Shown piece after piece: positions 1 to 6,497 of a stretch of DNA of 20,045 bases (its first letter is position 1; the number at the start of each line of letters is the position of its first letter). This DNA is from CAYVMN01 sp964452575 (GTDB lineage Bacteria; Desulfobacterota; DSM-4660; Desulfatiglandales; Desulfatiglandaceae): positions 1 to 20,045 of the forward strand of contig CAYVMN010000075.1 in assembly GCA_964452575.1 (NCBI GenBank), read 5' to 3'. The notes under the pieces were generated by a model, which saw only the letters and a list, made by a program, of their open reading frames with translations, had not been told where the DNA came from and searched no databases. Both the position numbers and the translations under genes were made by a program.

Positions 1-126
1 ATGCCGTCTTTTACGTCCTTTGGAAAAAAGACCCTCGCGGTCCTCCCTCCGGGCCAGAGGCCCTTCCCCTCCGGCCTGGAAGCGGGGCCGGAGGCGGCCT
101 TTCTTTCAAAATGCTAAAGTGTTACG
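1..126 (-). repeat. Dispersed intergenic repeat, copy A (possibly cut by window edge)
   Basis: This copy matches the two arms at 16002-16302. Positions 1-42 match 16215-16256 with two differences, and 101-126 match the other conserved block, which ends GCTAAAGTGTTACG. Between the blocks sits a GC-rich insert (43-100) absent from the other copies. The insert can fold as GGGCC (51-55) with GGCCC (59-63), and CTCCGGCC (69-76) with GGCCGGAG (86-93). Read on the minus strand, the repeat starts 37 nt after the stop of the E2 gene, so it forms the 3' end of that operon. It may continue to the left of the window. Confidence 0.8.
24..42 (-). terminator. Rho-independent terminator inside repeat copy A
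   Basis: On the minus strand the sequence reads GACC, loop GCGAG, GGTC, then six T. The stem is only 4 bp, but the T tract is immediate, and two GC-rich hairpins lie just upstream. It sits downstream of the dehydrogenase operon in the correct orientation. The same stem-plus-T6 recurs in the other repeat copies. Confidence 0.5.
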
Positions 127-163
127 CTGAATCAGGGATCTCATATAGCGGCATGGTCGTAAG

Positions 164-1258
164 TCATTTTAGGATACCTTGAAAAAGCTCCGGGTGCTCG
201 ATGACCTCTTTTAGCCTTCCCAAAAACCCCGCTGCAGGAACGCCGTCAATAACGCGATGATCGTGCGTCAGGCAAAGATGTACCATGGTTCGGATTGCCA
301 GCTGATTCTGATAGACGGCAGGCCTCGGACCGATTTTTCCGATACCGAGAATAGCATTTTGAGGGGGGTTGATGATGGGGGTCATAAAGTCCACATCCAC
401 ATTGCCCCCGCTGCTTAGGGTAAACGTACCCCCCTGATAATGCTCTGGCTCAAGCTCATTGCGCCGGGCCTTTTGGGCCAGCTTCCTAATCTCTCGGCTG
501 ATGGCAAAAAGGCCCTTTTTATCTACGTTCCGTACCACCGGAACCACAAGGCCGCTATCAAGGGCCACAGCCACACCGATATGATATTCACCCCAGCAGA
601 TAATCTCATCTCCAAAAACGGCGGAGTTCAAGATAGGGAATTCCTTCAACACAAAAGGAAGAAGCTTGACAAGCATATCCACAAAGGTAATTCGTTGATC
701 TGGACGGTCGAGTATGAGTACCTTCCGGAATTGGGCAAGTTCCGTCATGTCGGCTTCAGAGACAACGGTCAACTGGGCGCCGGTCTGGAGGCTCGAGACG
801 AGATTGTCGGCAATGGTCCGGCGCATCCCGATAAAAGGTATTCTCTGGCTCACGACACGATCGCCCAATTCCGGCGCGGCCTGGGGAGGGGCACTGACCT
901 CCCGCTCCTCTTCCTCAAAAGACAGCCGTATCCCCCACTCTTCTTCAGGCTCATCAAAGAAGATGCCCGCGGCGGGTTCGACTTCCACCTGGAGGTTCTT
1001 CTTATACCCTTCAAACTCCTCCCGGCTGTCGGACACAACACCCAGAGTTTCCCCGATCTTCACCCTGTCTTTAACCCTCTTCAGGCTGAACACCATGCCT
1101 GATGCCGGGGCCTCTATTTCATAGGTCACTTTGGCCGTTTCGATGGTAACTACAGGTTCTCCCTTTTCCACCTGCTCTCCGTCGCCTTTGGTCCACTTGA
1201 CCACAGTGATATCCGCCTGGGTCATTCCCAGCTTAGGCACAAGAATAGGTGTAATCAT
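164..1258 (-). CDS. Dihydrolipoamide acyltransferase (E2) of a 2-oxoacid/acetoin-type dehydrogenase
   Basis: This protein carries the acyl group made by E1 on a lipoyl arm and transfers it to CoA. Residues 1-76 form a lipoyl domain with the modified lysine in ETAK (K43). Residues 137-360 form the CoA acyltransferase core, ending with the catalytic HRVIDG (H334 to G339). The linker between them (77-136) is acidic and shows none of the usual features of the peripheral subunit-binding domain that docks E3 or E1, so the 364-residue protein is shorter than a typical E2. It is the last gene of the VOC-E1alpha-E1beta-E2 operon, after a 169-nt gap. The ATG used lacks a good Shine-Dalgarno sequence, but it begins exactly at the lipoyl domain. 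Family assignment is firm; the substrate (pyruvate, acetoin, branched-chain or other) cannot be told from sequence. Confidence 0.92.
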   Translation of the reverse strand: MITPILVPKLGMTQADITVVKWTKGDGEQVEKGEPVVTIETAKVTYEIEAPASGMVFSLKRVKDRVKIGETLGVVSDSREEFEGYKKNLQVEVEPAAGIFFDEPEEEWGIRLSFEEEEREVSAPPQAAPELGDRVVSQRIPFIGMRRTIADNLVSSLQTGAQLTVVSEADMTELAQFRKVLILDRPDQRITFVDMLVKLLPFVLKEFPILNSAVFGDEIICWGEYHIGVAVALDSGLVVPVVRNVDKKGLFAISREIRKLAQKARRNELEPEHYQGGTFTLSSGGNVDVDFMTPIINPPQNAILGIGKIGPRPAVYQNQLAIRTMVHLCLTHDHRVIDGVPAAGFLGRLKEVIEHPELFQGILK

Positions 1259-1427
1259 ATCCGAAAAGTCCGTTGCTTGCTTTTAAAGGATTGACCAGTA
1301 TCCTGACCATATCCTGTATCCCTCCCTTGCCACCTGGTCCTTAAGTCGCATCTTGACCCTCCCCGCCCATTTGGCAAAGCGCCAGTCTTTTGCTTAGGCC
1401 GGGTGCCCGACCGTTCTTCGGGAGCGA
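1259..1427. other. Gap inside the dehydrogenase operon
   Basis: This is an unusually long gap for the operon; the three upstream genes are spaced 25 nt or less. It holds a degenerate array of about 7-nt units related to GGATACT at 1293-1321. It also holds a minus-strand 22-codon ORF (1351 to 1283) with a good SD (GGGGAGG) that starts MRLKDQVA, like many short-chain dehydrogenases, and then loses any resemblance. I see no terminator in it. Confidence 0.4.
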
Positions 1428-2402
1428 CTACAGCGTGCGCTTTACGGCACGCACAATCGAGTCCTTATTGGGTAAGTACAGGTCTTCCAGGACCGGGCTG
1501 CCAGGAATGGGCACCATGGGTGCACCCACTCTTTGCACCGGGGCCTTAAGCGAAGAAAAATAATCCCCACAGGCGAGTGCCGCGATCTCAGAACCCACCC
1601 CGCCCCTTATCCTTCCTTCCTCCACGGTAACCAGACGTCCTGTCTTCTCCACCGACTCGAAAATGGTATCTTTGTCCAGCGGAACAATGGTCCGTGGATC
1701 AATGACCTCGATATGGATACCCTCTTGTGCCAGATCCTGAGCCGCATTCAGGGCTTCATATACCATGAATCCAAAGGCCACTACTGTGGCGTCTTTTCCT
1801 TCTTTTCGCACCACAGCCTCACCGAATGGAATGGTGTACTCCTTATCAGGCACCTCGCCTTCAACACCTCCCAGGACCAGCTTTTTGTGTTCAAAAAACA
1901 CCACTGGATCATCGCTTCGTATGGCCGATTTCAGGAGGCCTTTGGCATCGTAAGGCGTGGAAGGCTCCACCAGTATAAGTCCAGGGGCCTGGATCAGCTG
2001 AGATTCCAGGCACTGGGAGTGACCATAAGCCATCCGGAAGCCTGCCCCCACGGCTGTTCGAATGGTCAGGGGAATGCTGTACTGGTTTCCGGTAATATAA
2101 CGCCACTGACCAAGGTGATTACAGATCTGATCCATGGCCAGCATGGCAAAATCACAGAACATGAGTTCTAAGATGGGACGCTGCCCGTTCATTGCAGCTC
2201 CCATGGCAACACCGGTAATGGCGTTTTCAGCAATAGGGGTGTTCAGAACCCTTTCCTCTCCGAACTCCTTAACCAATCCGGCGGTCTGGCCAAAGGCTCC
2301 GATCCGAACATCCTCTCCAAGCACAAAAACGCTCGGATCCCGCCGCATTTCCTCAGCCATTGCCTCATTAAGGGCCTGCAAAAAATTGATCGTCCTGGTC
2401 AT
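1428..2402 (-). CDS. 2-oxoacid/acetoin dehydrogenase E1 component, beta subunit
   Basis: This is the beta half of the alpha2beta2 thiamine-diphosphate decarboxylase that feeds the E2. The 324 residues match the family's full length. Visible landmarks are GED (E30), the ThDP-activating glutamate in PIAEN (E59), the active-site histidine in GHSQ (H128) and the STPYDAKGLL segment leading into the C-terminal transketolase domain. Its ATG overlaps the TAA of E1 alpha by one base (TAATG), so the two subunits are translationally coupled. The overall look is closest to the acetoin dehydrogenase AcoB/PdhB group. Substrate is not determined. Confidence 0.95.
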   Translation of the reverse strand: MTRTINFLQALNEAMAEEMRRDPSVFVLGEDVRIGAFGQTAGLVKEFGEERVLNTPIAENAITGVAMGAAMNGQRPILELMFCDFAMLAMDQICNHLGQWRYITGNQYSIPLTIRTAVGAGFRMAYGHSQCLESQLIQAPGLILVEPSTPYDAKGLLKSAIRSDDPVVFFEHKKLVLGGVEGEVPDKEYTIPFGEAVVRKEGKDATVVAFGFMVYEALNAAQDLAQEGIHIEVIDPRTIVPLDKDTIFESVEKTGRLVTVEEGRIRGGVGSEIAALACGDYFSSLKAPVQRVGAPMVPIPGSPVLEDLYLPNKDSIVRAVKRTL

Positions 2403-3373
2403 TATATCACCCCCTTCTGAGCATATACGTCCTCGAACAGATCTTCCATAGTCGGGTCGGATGCTGCGAATGCTTCCTCTACCGCTTCGTTCACTTCCCT
2501 CTGCACCTCCTGCCTAAGCCTTTCATCGGCATCGGGCGTCAGGACTGCCCTTTCCAGCAGCTTGACCTGGCAGAGGTCTATGGGATCCCTCTTTCCCCAT
2601 TCCTCCAGATCCTCTCGTCTTACGTAACCGCCAGGGTCGCCAGAAAAATGGAGCGCCATACGAAAGGTCTTATACTCCACCAGGTAAGGCCCCTTGCCGC
2701 TGCGGGCATGCCCGACGGCCTTTTCAGTTGCCTCATAGGTCGTTTCGATATCCTGGCCATCCACGATGTCATAAGGTATCCCGTATCCTGCAGCCCTTGG
2801 CGCCACATCCTCGGTGGGATAGTGTTCTTGCATGTAGGACAGCTCGCAAAACTGGTTTGTACAGACGGCAAACACCACAGGCAGCTTCCACAGGGCAGCC
2901 ATACACATAGATGGATGGGCGTCCCCCTGATTGCAGGTGCCTTCTCCCACAAAATACAAGGTCACCTGATCCTTTTTTTGCATTTTTGAAGCGAGGGCCG
3001 TGCCTATTGCATAGGAAAAGTCTGAGCCCAGACTGGAGACCAGTCCAGGGATATTCACCTTTCGATCACACAGGTGCAGCGTGCCTTTCCCTTTGCAAAC
3101 GGCTGTTTTTTTCCCCAGGTATTCGAGCCAGATGCCTTGGGGTGTCATCCCCTTTCCAATGTACTCACCCACACCCCGATGTGTGCCAAAGAGGATGTCT
3201 TCCTTTTTCAAAGGCCCTGTCACTCCAACTGCTACAGCCTCCTGCCCTGTACCGAAATGCGACATCAGTTGAATTCTTCCTTCCTGCAAGAGACTCCCGT
3301 GCTTCTCTTCCATAGCACGGACCAACAACATCTTGCGGTATAATTCCAAAAGCTTTTCATTCTCTAAAGGCAT
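2402..3373 (-). CDS. 2-oxoacid/acetoin dehydrogenase E1 component, alpha subunit
   Basis: This is the ThDP-binding subunit that decarboxylates the 2-oxoacid (or cleaves acetoin). It has 323 residues, normal for AcoA/PdhA-like proteins. The ThDP/Mg motif is GEG (143-145) followed by CNQG and, about 25 residues on, TNQ (172-174). The usual second asparagine of the NN pair is therefore glutamine here. Other family landmarks are HRG (65-67), KGTLH (96-100) and the phosphorylation-loop region R238...H242...D246, where the normal glycine before the histidine is leucine. An SD AGGAGGT (3378-3384) sits 4 nt before the ATG. These substitutions suggest a divergent substrate subgroup, but the fold assignment is secure. 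Confidence 0.93.
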   Translation of the reverse strand: MPLENEKLLELYRKMLLVRAMEEKHGSLLQEGRIQLMSHFGTGQEAVAVGVTGPLKKEDILFGTHRGVGEYIGKGMTPQGIWLEYLGKKTAVCKGKGTLHLCDRKVNIPGLVSSLGSDFSYAIGTALASKMQKKDQVTLYFVGEGTCNQGDAHPSMCMAALWKLPVVFAVCTNQFCELSYMQEHYPTEDVAPRAAGYGIPYDIVDGQDIETTYEATEKAVGHARSGKGPYLVEYKTFRMALHFSGDPGGYVRREDLEEWGKRDPIDLCQVKLLERAVLTPDADERLRQEVQREVNEAVEEAFAASDPTMEDLFEDVYAQKGVI

Positions 3374-3398
3374 AATGACCTCCTTTCGGCCAGAGTTC

Positions 3399-3866
3399 TT
3401 ATGGCCTGATTTCGATTAACTCAAATAGGACTCCACCAATACCATCGGACTCCAAATAGGCCGCCCGGATATGCCCCATACCTTCCACGTCGGTCTCTGC
3501 GTTCATAAGAATATTGGGACCTTTTCCCCTGAGATAATCAAGCCATTCGTCATAGTTATCAACGATAAAGCCAAGGTGCTGCATTCCTTCTCCTTTTTTC
3601 TCCAGAAACCACTTGTGAGGGGCATCCCCTTCCAAGGGTTCAATGAGCTCCAGCTGCAGCGGCCCCCATTGGCACATGCCAATGTTCAGACGGATCGGGG
3701 TCGGTTTGCCCTTGACCCAGTGTTGGGCAGGGGCGAATTCTATTGTCTGGAATGGGCCAACTCCAAACGTCTTGGTATAATAATCGATTGCCTGGTCCAG
3801 ATTTTTGACCACGACACCCACCTGGGCGGGTGGCGGCAGGACCATCTGTTTTACCTTCTCATCCAT
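3399..3866 (-). CDS. VOC-superfamily (glyoxalase/epimerase-like) metal-binding protein
   Basis: The 155 residues contain two beta-alpha-beta-beta-beta repeats typical of vicinal oxygen chelate enzymes. Likely metal ligands are Q15 (AQVGVVV), E73 (LQLELIEP), H97 (MQHLGF) and E149 (LFELIE), a pattern resembling methylmalonyl-CoA epimerase with glutamine in place of the first histidine. It is the first gene of the dehydrogenase operon, 25 nt before E1 alpha, with a strong SD (GGGAGGTG, 3871-3878). Its position suggests it prepares or epimerises the substrate of the dehydrogenase. The true substrate is unknown, and dioxygenase or isomerase activity is equally possible for this fold. Confidence 0.85.
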   Translation of the reverse strand: MDEKVKQMVLPPPAQVGVVVKNLDQAIDYYTKTFGVGPFQTIEFAPAQHWVKGKPTPIRLNIGMCQWGPLQLELIEPLEGDAPHKWFLEKKGEGMQHLGFIVDNYDEWLDYLRGKGPNILMNAETDVEGMGHIRAAYLESDGIGGVLFELIEIRP

Positions 3867-3913
3867 GGCTCACCTCCCATTTTGAAATTTGAAAAGAGTT
3901 ATCCGTACTTTCC

Positions 3914-3942
3914 AATCTGAGAAACTGCCTGCAAAAAGTCAA
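3914..3942 (-). promoter_or_regulatory. Candidate activator-dependent promoter of the VOC-E1-E2 operon
   Basis: On the minus strand a TTGACT -35-like hexamer (3942-3937) is followed 17 nt later by only a poor -10 (CAGATT, 3919-3914). The -35 hexamer overlaps the edge of the 3941-3960 palindrome, the usual geometry for a promoter that needs an activator. It lies 48 nt or more upstream of the VOC start codon. Confidence 0.3.
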
Positions 3943-3960
3943 TAACGGAAATCCGTCATT
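3941..3960. promoter_or_regulatory. 20-bp palindrome, candidate LuxR-family operator
   Basis: AATAACGGA (3941-3949) and TCCGTCATT (3952-3960) are inverted repeats matching at 8 of 9 positions around a 2-bp centre. The length and dyad symmetry fit a site for a dimeric LuxR-type regulator. It lies between the divergent regulator gene and the dehydrogenase operon, so it could control both. The link to this particular regulator is inferred from position. Confidence 0.55.
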
Positions 3961-3980
3961 TTTGGCAAAAAACAGTTTTC

Positions 3981-4010
3981 TTGGTATGTTCTGGAAAATT
4001 TTGATATCAT
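3981..4010 (+). promoter_or_regulatory. Weak candidate promoter of the LuxR-family gene
   Basis: TTGGTA (3981-3986) and TATCAT (4005-4010) are separated by 18 bp, in an AT-rich stretch 61 nt before the start codon. The -10 matches 5 of 6 consensus bases, the -35 matches 4 of 6. The palindrome ends 20 bp upstream of the -35. Confidence 0.35.
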
Positions 4011-4070
4011 TCACTCGACAAAGCGGAAACCATACAGGAATATCAAGCTACACTGTCCAGGAGACAAGGT

Positions 4071-5234
4071 ATGAGCGTACCCTTAAAAGGACTGGCAACT
4101 CAGGACTTGATGGAGGTGCTCCTGGTGAGCCGCGCCGCTTTCGAAAGCAACACAACTGACGAGCTGATACGCGAACTGCTCCGCCACCTGGAAAGAATAT
4201 TCAGGACAGGTAACAGTAATTTTTTCTTTGCGCGTCATCTTGCCCGGGCACTGAATCTTGAGCGTGTGATCACCAGGGGCATCGAGGACAAATTTATTAC
4301 CCAGTTTCGCGATTATTATCACCGCCTGGATCCCTTTTTCAAGGGATTACTACTCCCCCGTGTAAGGCTCCTTACCACCGAGCAACTCATTTCTTTCAAA
4401 GACCTGATCCGGTGCGAGTATTACAATGACTTTCTCAAGCCTCAGTCAATTCACTATCAGATGAGCATTATCCTGAAAAGCGAGCAAAGGCTCTTAGGCG
4501 TCCTGTCCCTGTTTCGGCCACGAAACGCGAAGGATTTCTCCTCTTTGGATAGGGCTAAAGCTGACTTGATGGCCCCATATCTGGCTGGAGCAGTGGAAAA
4601 GAGCATTATCTCAGACAAGATGTCTGAGCGAAAATCTTTTATCGATTCTATTGTTACCCGTCTTCCCTTCAAGGGCATAATGATTTTGGACGCCTCATTA
4701 GATCCCATCTACCAAGACGAAAATGCTGTCAGGATCATGTCTAATTTGAAAAGCGTCAACAGGTCAGGGGAGGAATCGTTTGAGGCCCTTCCTAAAGAGA
4801 TTAATCTGCGTTGTAAGGACTTCCTGAGTTGCGCAGGAAAAGAAGAGACGTCTGGACTCCTCCAGCATCAGTTCCATTTTGTCTCCCCCGGGGAAAAACA
4901 AAAGATATCAATCCATCTGCGCCTGATACCCCAGCTTGGTAAGAATCCACTTTTACTGCTTTGCCTTGACCCGGAAGAGCACCCATTATGTCATTTCAAA
5001 CGCTCAAAGGAACATCGTCTTACCGGACGTGAGATTGAAGTGGTTTCCCTTCTATCTGAGGGGCTGACAAACAGGGGAATCGGGGAAAAATTATTTATAA
5101 GCGAATACACCGTTGAGAATCATCTGAGATCCATTTACAAGAAAATGGGGGTTAAGAATCGGACGAGCCTAGTCCATCGAATTATGCAACTAACCTCCAC
5201 TGAGAATTGGTTTACCCATAGCATGCCCATCTAG
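4071..5234 (+). CDS. LuxR-family transcriptional regulator with a GAF-like sensory region
   Basis: The protein has 387 residues. The C-terminal part (about 317-373) is a GerE/LuxR helix-turn-helix: LTGREIEVV, then ISEYTVENH (343-351, recognition helix) and KKMGVKNRTSLV. The first 180 residues look like a GAF-type ligand domain (LLGVLSLFRPR...FSSLDRAKADLMAPYLAGAV), followed by a second region around 185-300 that could be PAS-like. There is no receiver domain, so a small-molecule ligand rather than phosphorylation is the likely signal. An SD AGGAGA (4059-4064) supports the start. It is divergent from the VOC-dehydrogenase operon and probably regulates it through the palindrome at 3941-3960. The inducer is unknown. 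Confidence 0.9.
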   Translation: MSVPLKGLATQDLMEVLLVSRAAFESNTTDELIRELLRHLERIFRTGNSNFFFARHLARALNLERVITRGIEDKFITQFRDYYHRLDPFFKGLLLPRVRLLTTEQLISFKDLIRCEYYNDFLKPQSIHYQMSIILKSEQRLLGVLSLFRPRNAKDFSSLDRAKADLMAPYLAGAVEKSIISDKMSERKSFIDSIVTRLPFKGIMILDASLDPIYQDENAVRIMSNLKSVNRSGEESFEALPKEINLRCKDFLSCAGKEETSGLLQHQFHFVSPGEKQKISIHLRLIPQLGKNPLLLLCLDPEEHPLCHFKRSKEHRLTGREIEVVSLLSEGLTNRGIGEKLFISEYTVENHLRSIYKKMGVKNRTSLVHRIMQLTSTENWFTHSMPI

Positions 5235-5436
5235 TCTAGCACTGCAATCTCCACTTTTTCATTGCTCCTTTCCCGCAGACGTGGAATATCCTATCTCCCC
5301 CATGACTACGGCAACAACGATATCCTCCCTCAGGTTAACCGGACCATAAGCCAGCCCCGTCCAAGCTAAACCTTTCAGTTGCATAAAATATTTTGATCAA
5401 TTAAGCCATTGCACTGAAAAGCCTTGCCAGTTCTCG

Positions 5437-5471
5437 TTGATCCTTGATCCTGGTTTCTGGATCCTGGATGT
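5437..5471. repeat. Heptanucleotide tandem array (TTGATCC/TGGATCC type)
   Basis: Five consecutive 7-nt units can be read: TTGATCC, TTGATCC, TGGTTTC, TGGATCC and TGGATGT. The period is exactly seven with scattered substitutions. It is roughly the inverted complement of the array at 5506-5533. Confidence 0.7.
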
Positions 5472-5505
5472 TTCTGGTTTTCACTATTTGGAAATTCCTC
5501 AATGA

Positions 5506-5533
5506 CCAGCATCCAGTATCTAGCATCCAGCAT
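5506..5533. repeat. Heptanucleotide tandem array (CCAGCAT type)
   Basis: Four exact-period units: CCAGCAT, CCAGTAT, CTAGCAT and CCAGCAT. On the other strand the unit reads GGATGCT, one base from the GGATCCT unit of the neighbouring array, so the two arrays face each other across 34 nt. Confidence 0.75.
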
Positions 5534-5631
5534 CTGCCCGGAAAACGCAACTGTAATAGGCATACCTGCGATGACGGTTGACAGGATTTTATGCAACATT
5601 GGGGTAAACAAGGCCCAAAGCGGCTCCAACA

Positions 5632-5660
5632 TTGACATACAGCCGCGAGTACCATACACT
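5632..5660 (+). promoter_or_regulatory. Sigma70-like promoter for the HAMP-trkH pair
   Basis: A consensus -35 TTGACA (5632-5637) is followed by a 17-bp spacer and TACACT (5655-5660, 4 of 6). The predicted start is about 5667, giving a leader near 66 nt before the SD GGAGGA (5721-5726). Confidence 0.5.
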
Positions 5661-5732
5661 TCGTATCCTAGATTTGCCAACCAGGAGGTCTTTTGGGAGG
5701 CAAGCAAGATATAGTCATTTGGAGGAAGACCC

Positions 5733-6497
5733 ATGGGCATTAGAATGAAGATCTTGTCCGGTTTCCTGATATTGACTGTGATGCTGCTTATTGCGGGGAT
5801 ATGGTCAATATATGAACTGAGCACGGTAGGCGAGTCGGTTCAGGGGCTTTTGGATGACAACTATAAGAGCATCAATGCAGCAAAGACAATGATCGAGTCC
5901 CTTCAGAGGGAAGACAGTGCGGTGCTCCTGCTCCTGTCCGGGAATTGGAAGGAGGGGAGATCGGTTATAGAGTCCGCGGACAGATCTTTTCTGCAGGCCT
6001 TCAGCATTGCGAAGCATAATATAACCATACCGGGCGAAGAGGAGACGATTAAGGAGATAGAGGCAAAATATGAGGTCTATAAGCATCTGTGGGTAAGACC
6101 TATCGTCGGGACTTCAAGAGAAGAGAATCTCGGTTGGTATTTTCAGGAAGTGCATCCAAGATTTTTGGATGCAAAATCATCTGTTGAGGAGCTTATGACA
6201 GTCAATGACAAAACCATGTACCAGACCGCATCCAACCTGAAGGCAAGGGCACATAGGGCGGTGATGCCGGGAGTGGTCGCAATTTTAGCAGCCCTGATTT
6301 TTACCATAGTTTTCAACTACTTTGTCAACTGTTACATAGTAGGTCCTATCATCAAGATAACAGATGGGATCCAGAGATTTCTGAAAACCAGACAACCGTT
6401 CGATGTCCAGATAGAGACCAAGGATGAGCTGTTTCATCTTGTCTCTTCGATTGGAGGGCTGTTGGCTCAGTTAAAGAAGGGTGAGGCAACAGAATGA
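5733..6497 (+). CDS. Membrane sensor-like protein: two TM helices, periplasmic helical domain, HAMP, no output domain
   Basis: The 254 residues have TM1 at about 6-27, a mostly helical periplasmic region (28-177) resembling four-helix-bundle sensor domains of chemoreceptors and KinB-type kinases, TM2 at 178-203, and a HAMP domain (about 200-250) starting at the usual proline (VGP, P205). The protein stops right after HAMP; there is no kinase, methyl-accepting, GGDEF or other effector domain. The SD GGAGGA (5721-5726) fixes the start. Its stop overlaps the trkH start by 4 nt (ATGA), so the two are made together. It may be a decayed receptor, or a dedicated subunit passing a periplasmic signal to the potassium channel; the intact reading frame and coupling favour the second. 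No enzymatic role is claimed. Confidence 0.8.
   Translation: MGIRMKILSGFLILTVMLLIAGIWSIYELSTVGESVQGLLDDNYKSINAAKTMIESLQREDSAVLLLLSGNWKEGRSVIESADRSFLQAFSIAKHNITIPGEEETIKEIEAKYEVYKHLWVRPIVGTSREENLGWYFQEVHPRFLDAKSSVEELMTVNDKTMYQTASNLKARAHRAVMPGVVAILAALIFTIVFNYFVNCYIVGPIIKITDGIQRFLKTRQPFDVQIETKDELFHLVSSIGGLLAQLKKGEATE

Larger units (their letters stand above)
5235..5732. other. Gene-free region with heptamer arrays and a promoter
   Basis: No convincing gene is present in these 498 nt. ORFs of 70 codons (plus) and up to 149 codons (minus) cross it but have no SD and no recognisable family features, and the longer one runs into the downstream gene. The stretch holds two short-period arrays (5437-5471 and 5506-5533) and a sigma70-like promoter (5632-5660). 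A second perfect TTGACA at 5578-5583 has no convincing -10. I see no terminator after the LuxR-family gene. Confidence 0.6.

Noticed and set aside
440..1102. A 220-codon plus-strand ORF opposite the E2 gene.
   Set aside because: It is fully antisense to a clear lipoyl/acyltransferase gene and has no family features.
5437..5533. CRISPR array.
   Set aside because: The units are 7 nt with no spacers, and no cas genes are present.
5535..5560. Short resemblance to 13145-13170 (GCCCGgAAAAcGCaACTGT against GCCCGAAAAATGCCACTGT).
   Set aside because: The similarity fades within about 25 nt on both sides, so it may be chance; it is not enough to define a repeat.
5375..5824. A 149-codon minus-strand ORF and a 70-codon plus-strand ORF (5502-5714) in the region before the HAMP gene.
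   Set aside because: They cross the heptamer arrays, lack ribosome binding sites, and the longer one runs into the HAMP gene. No family is recognisable.
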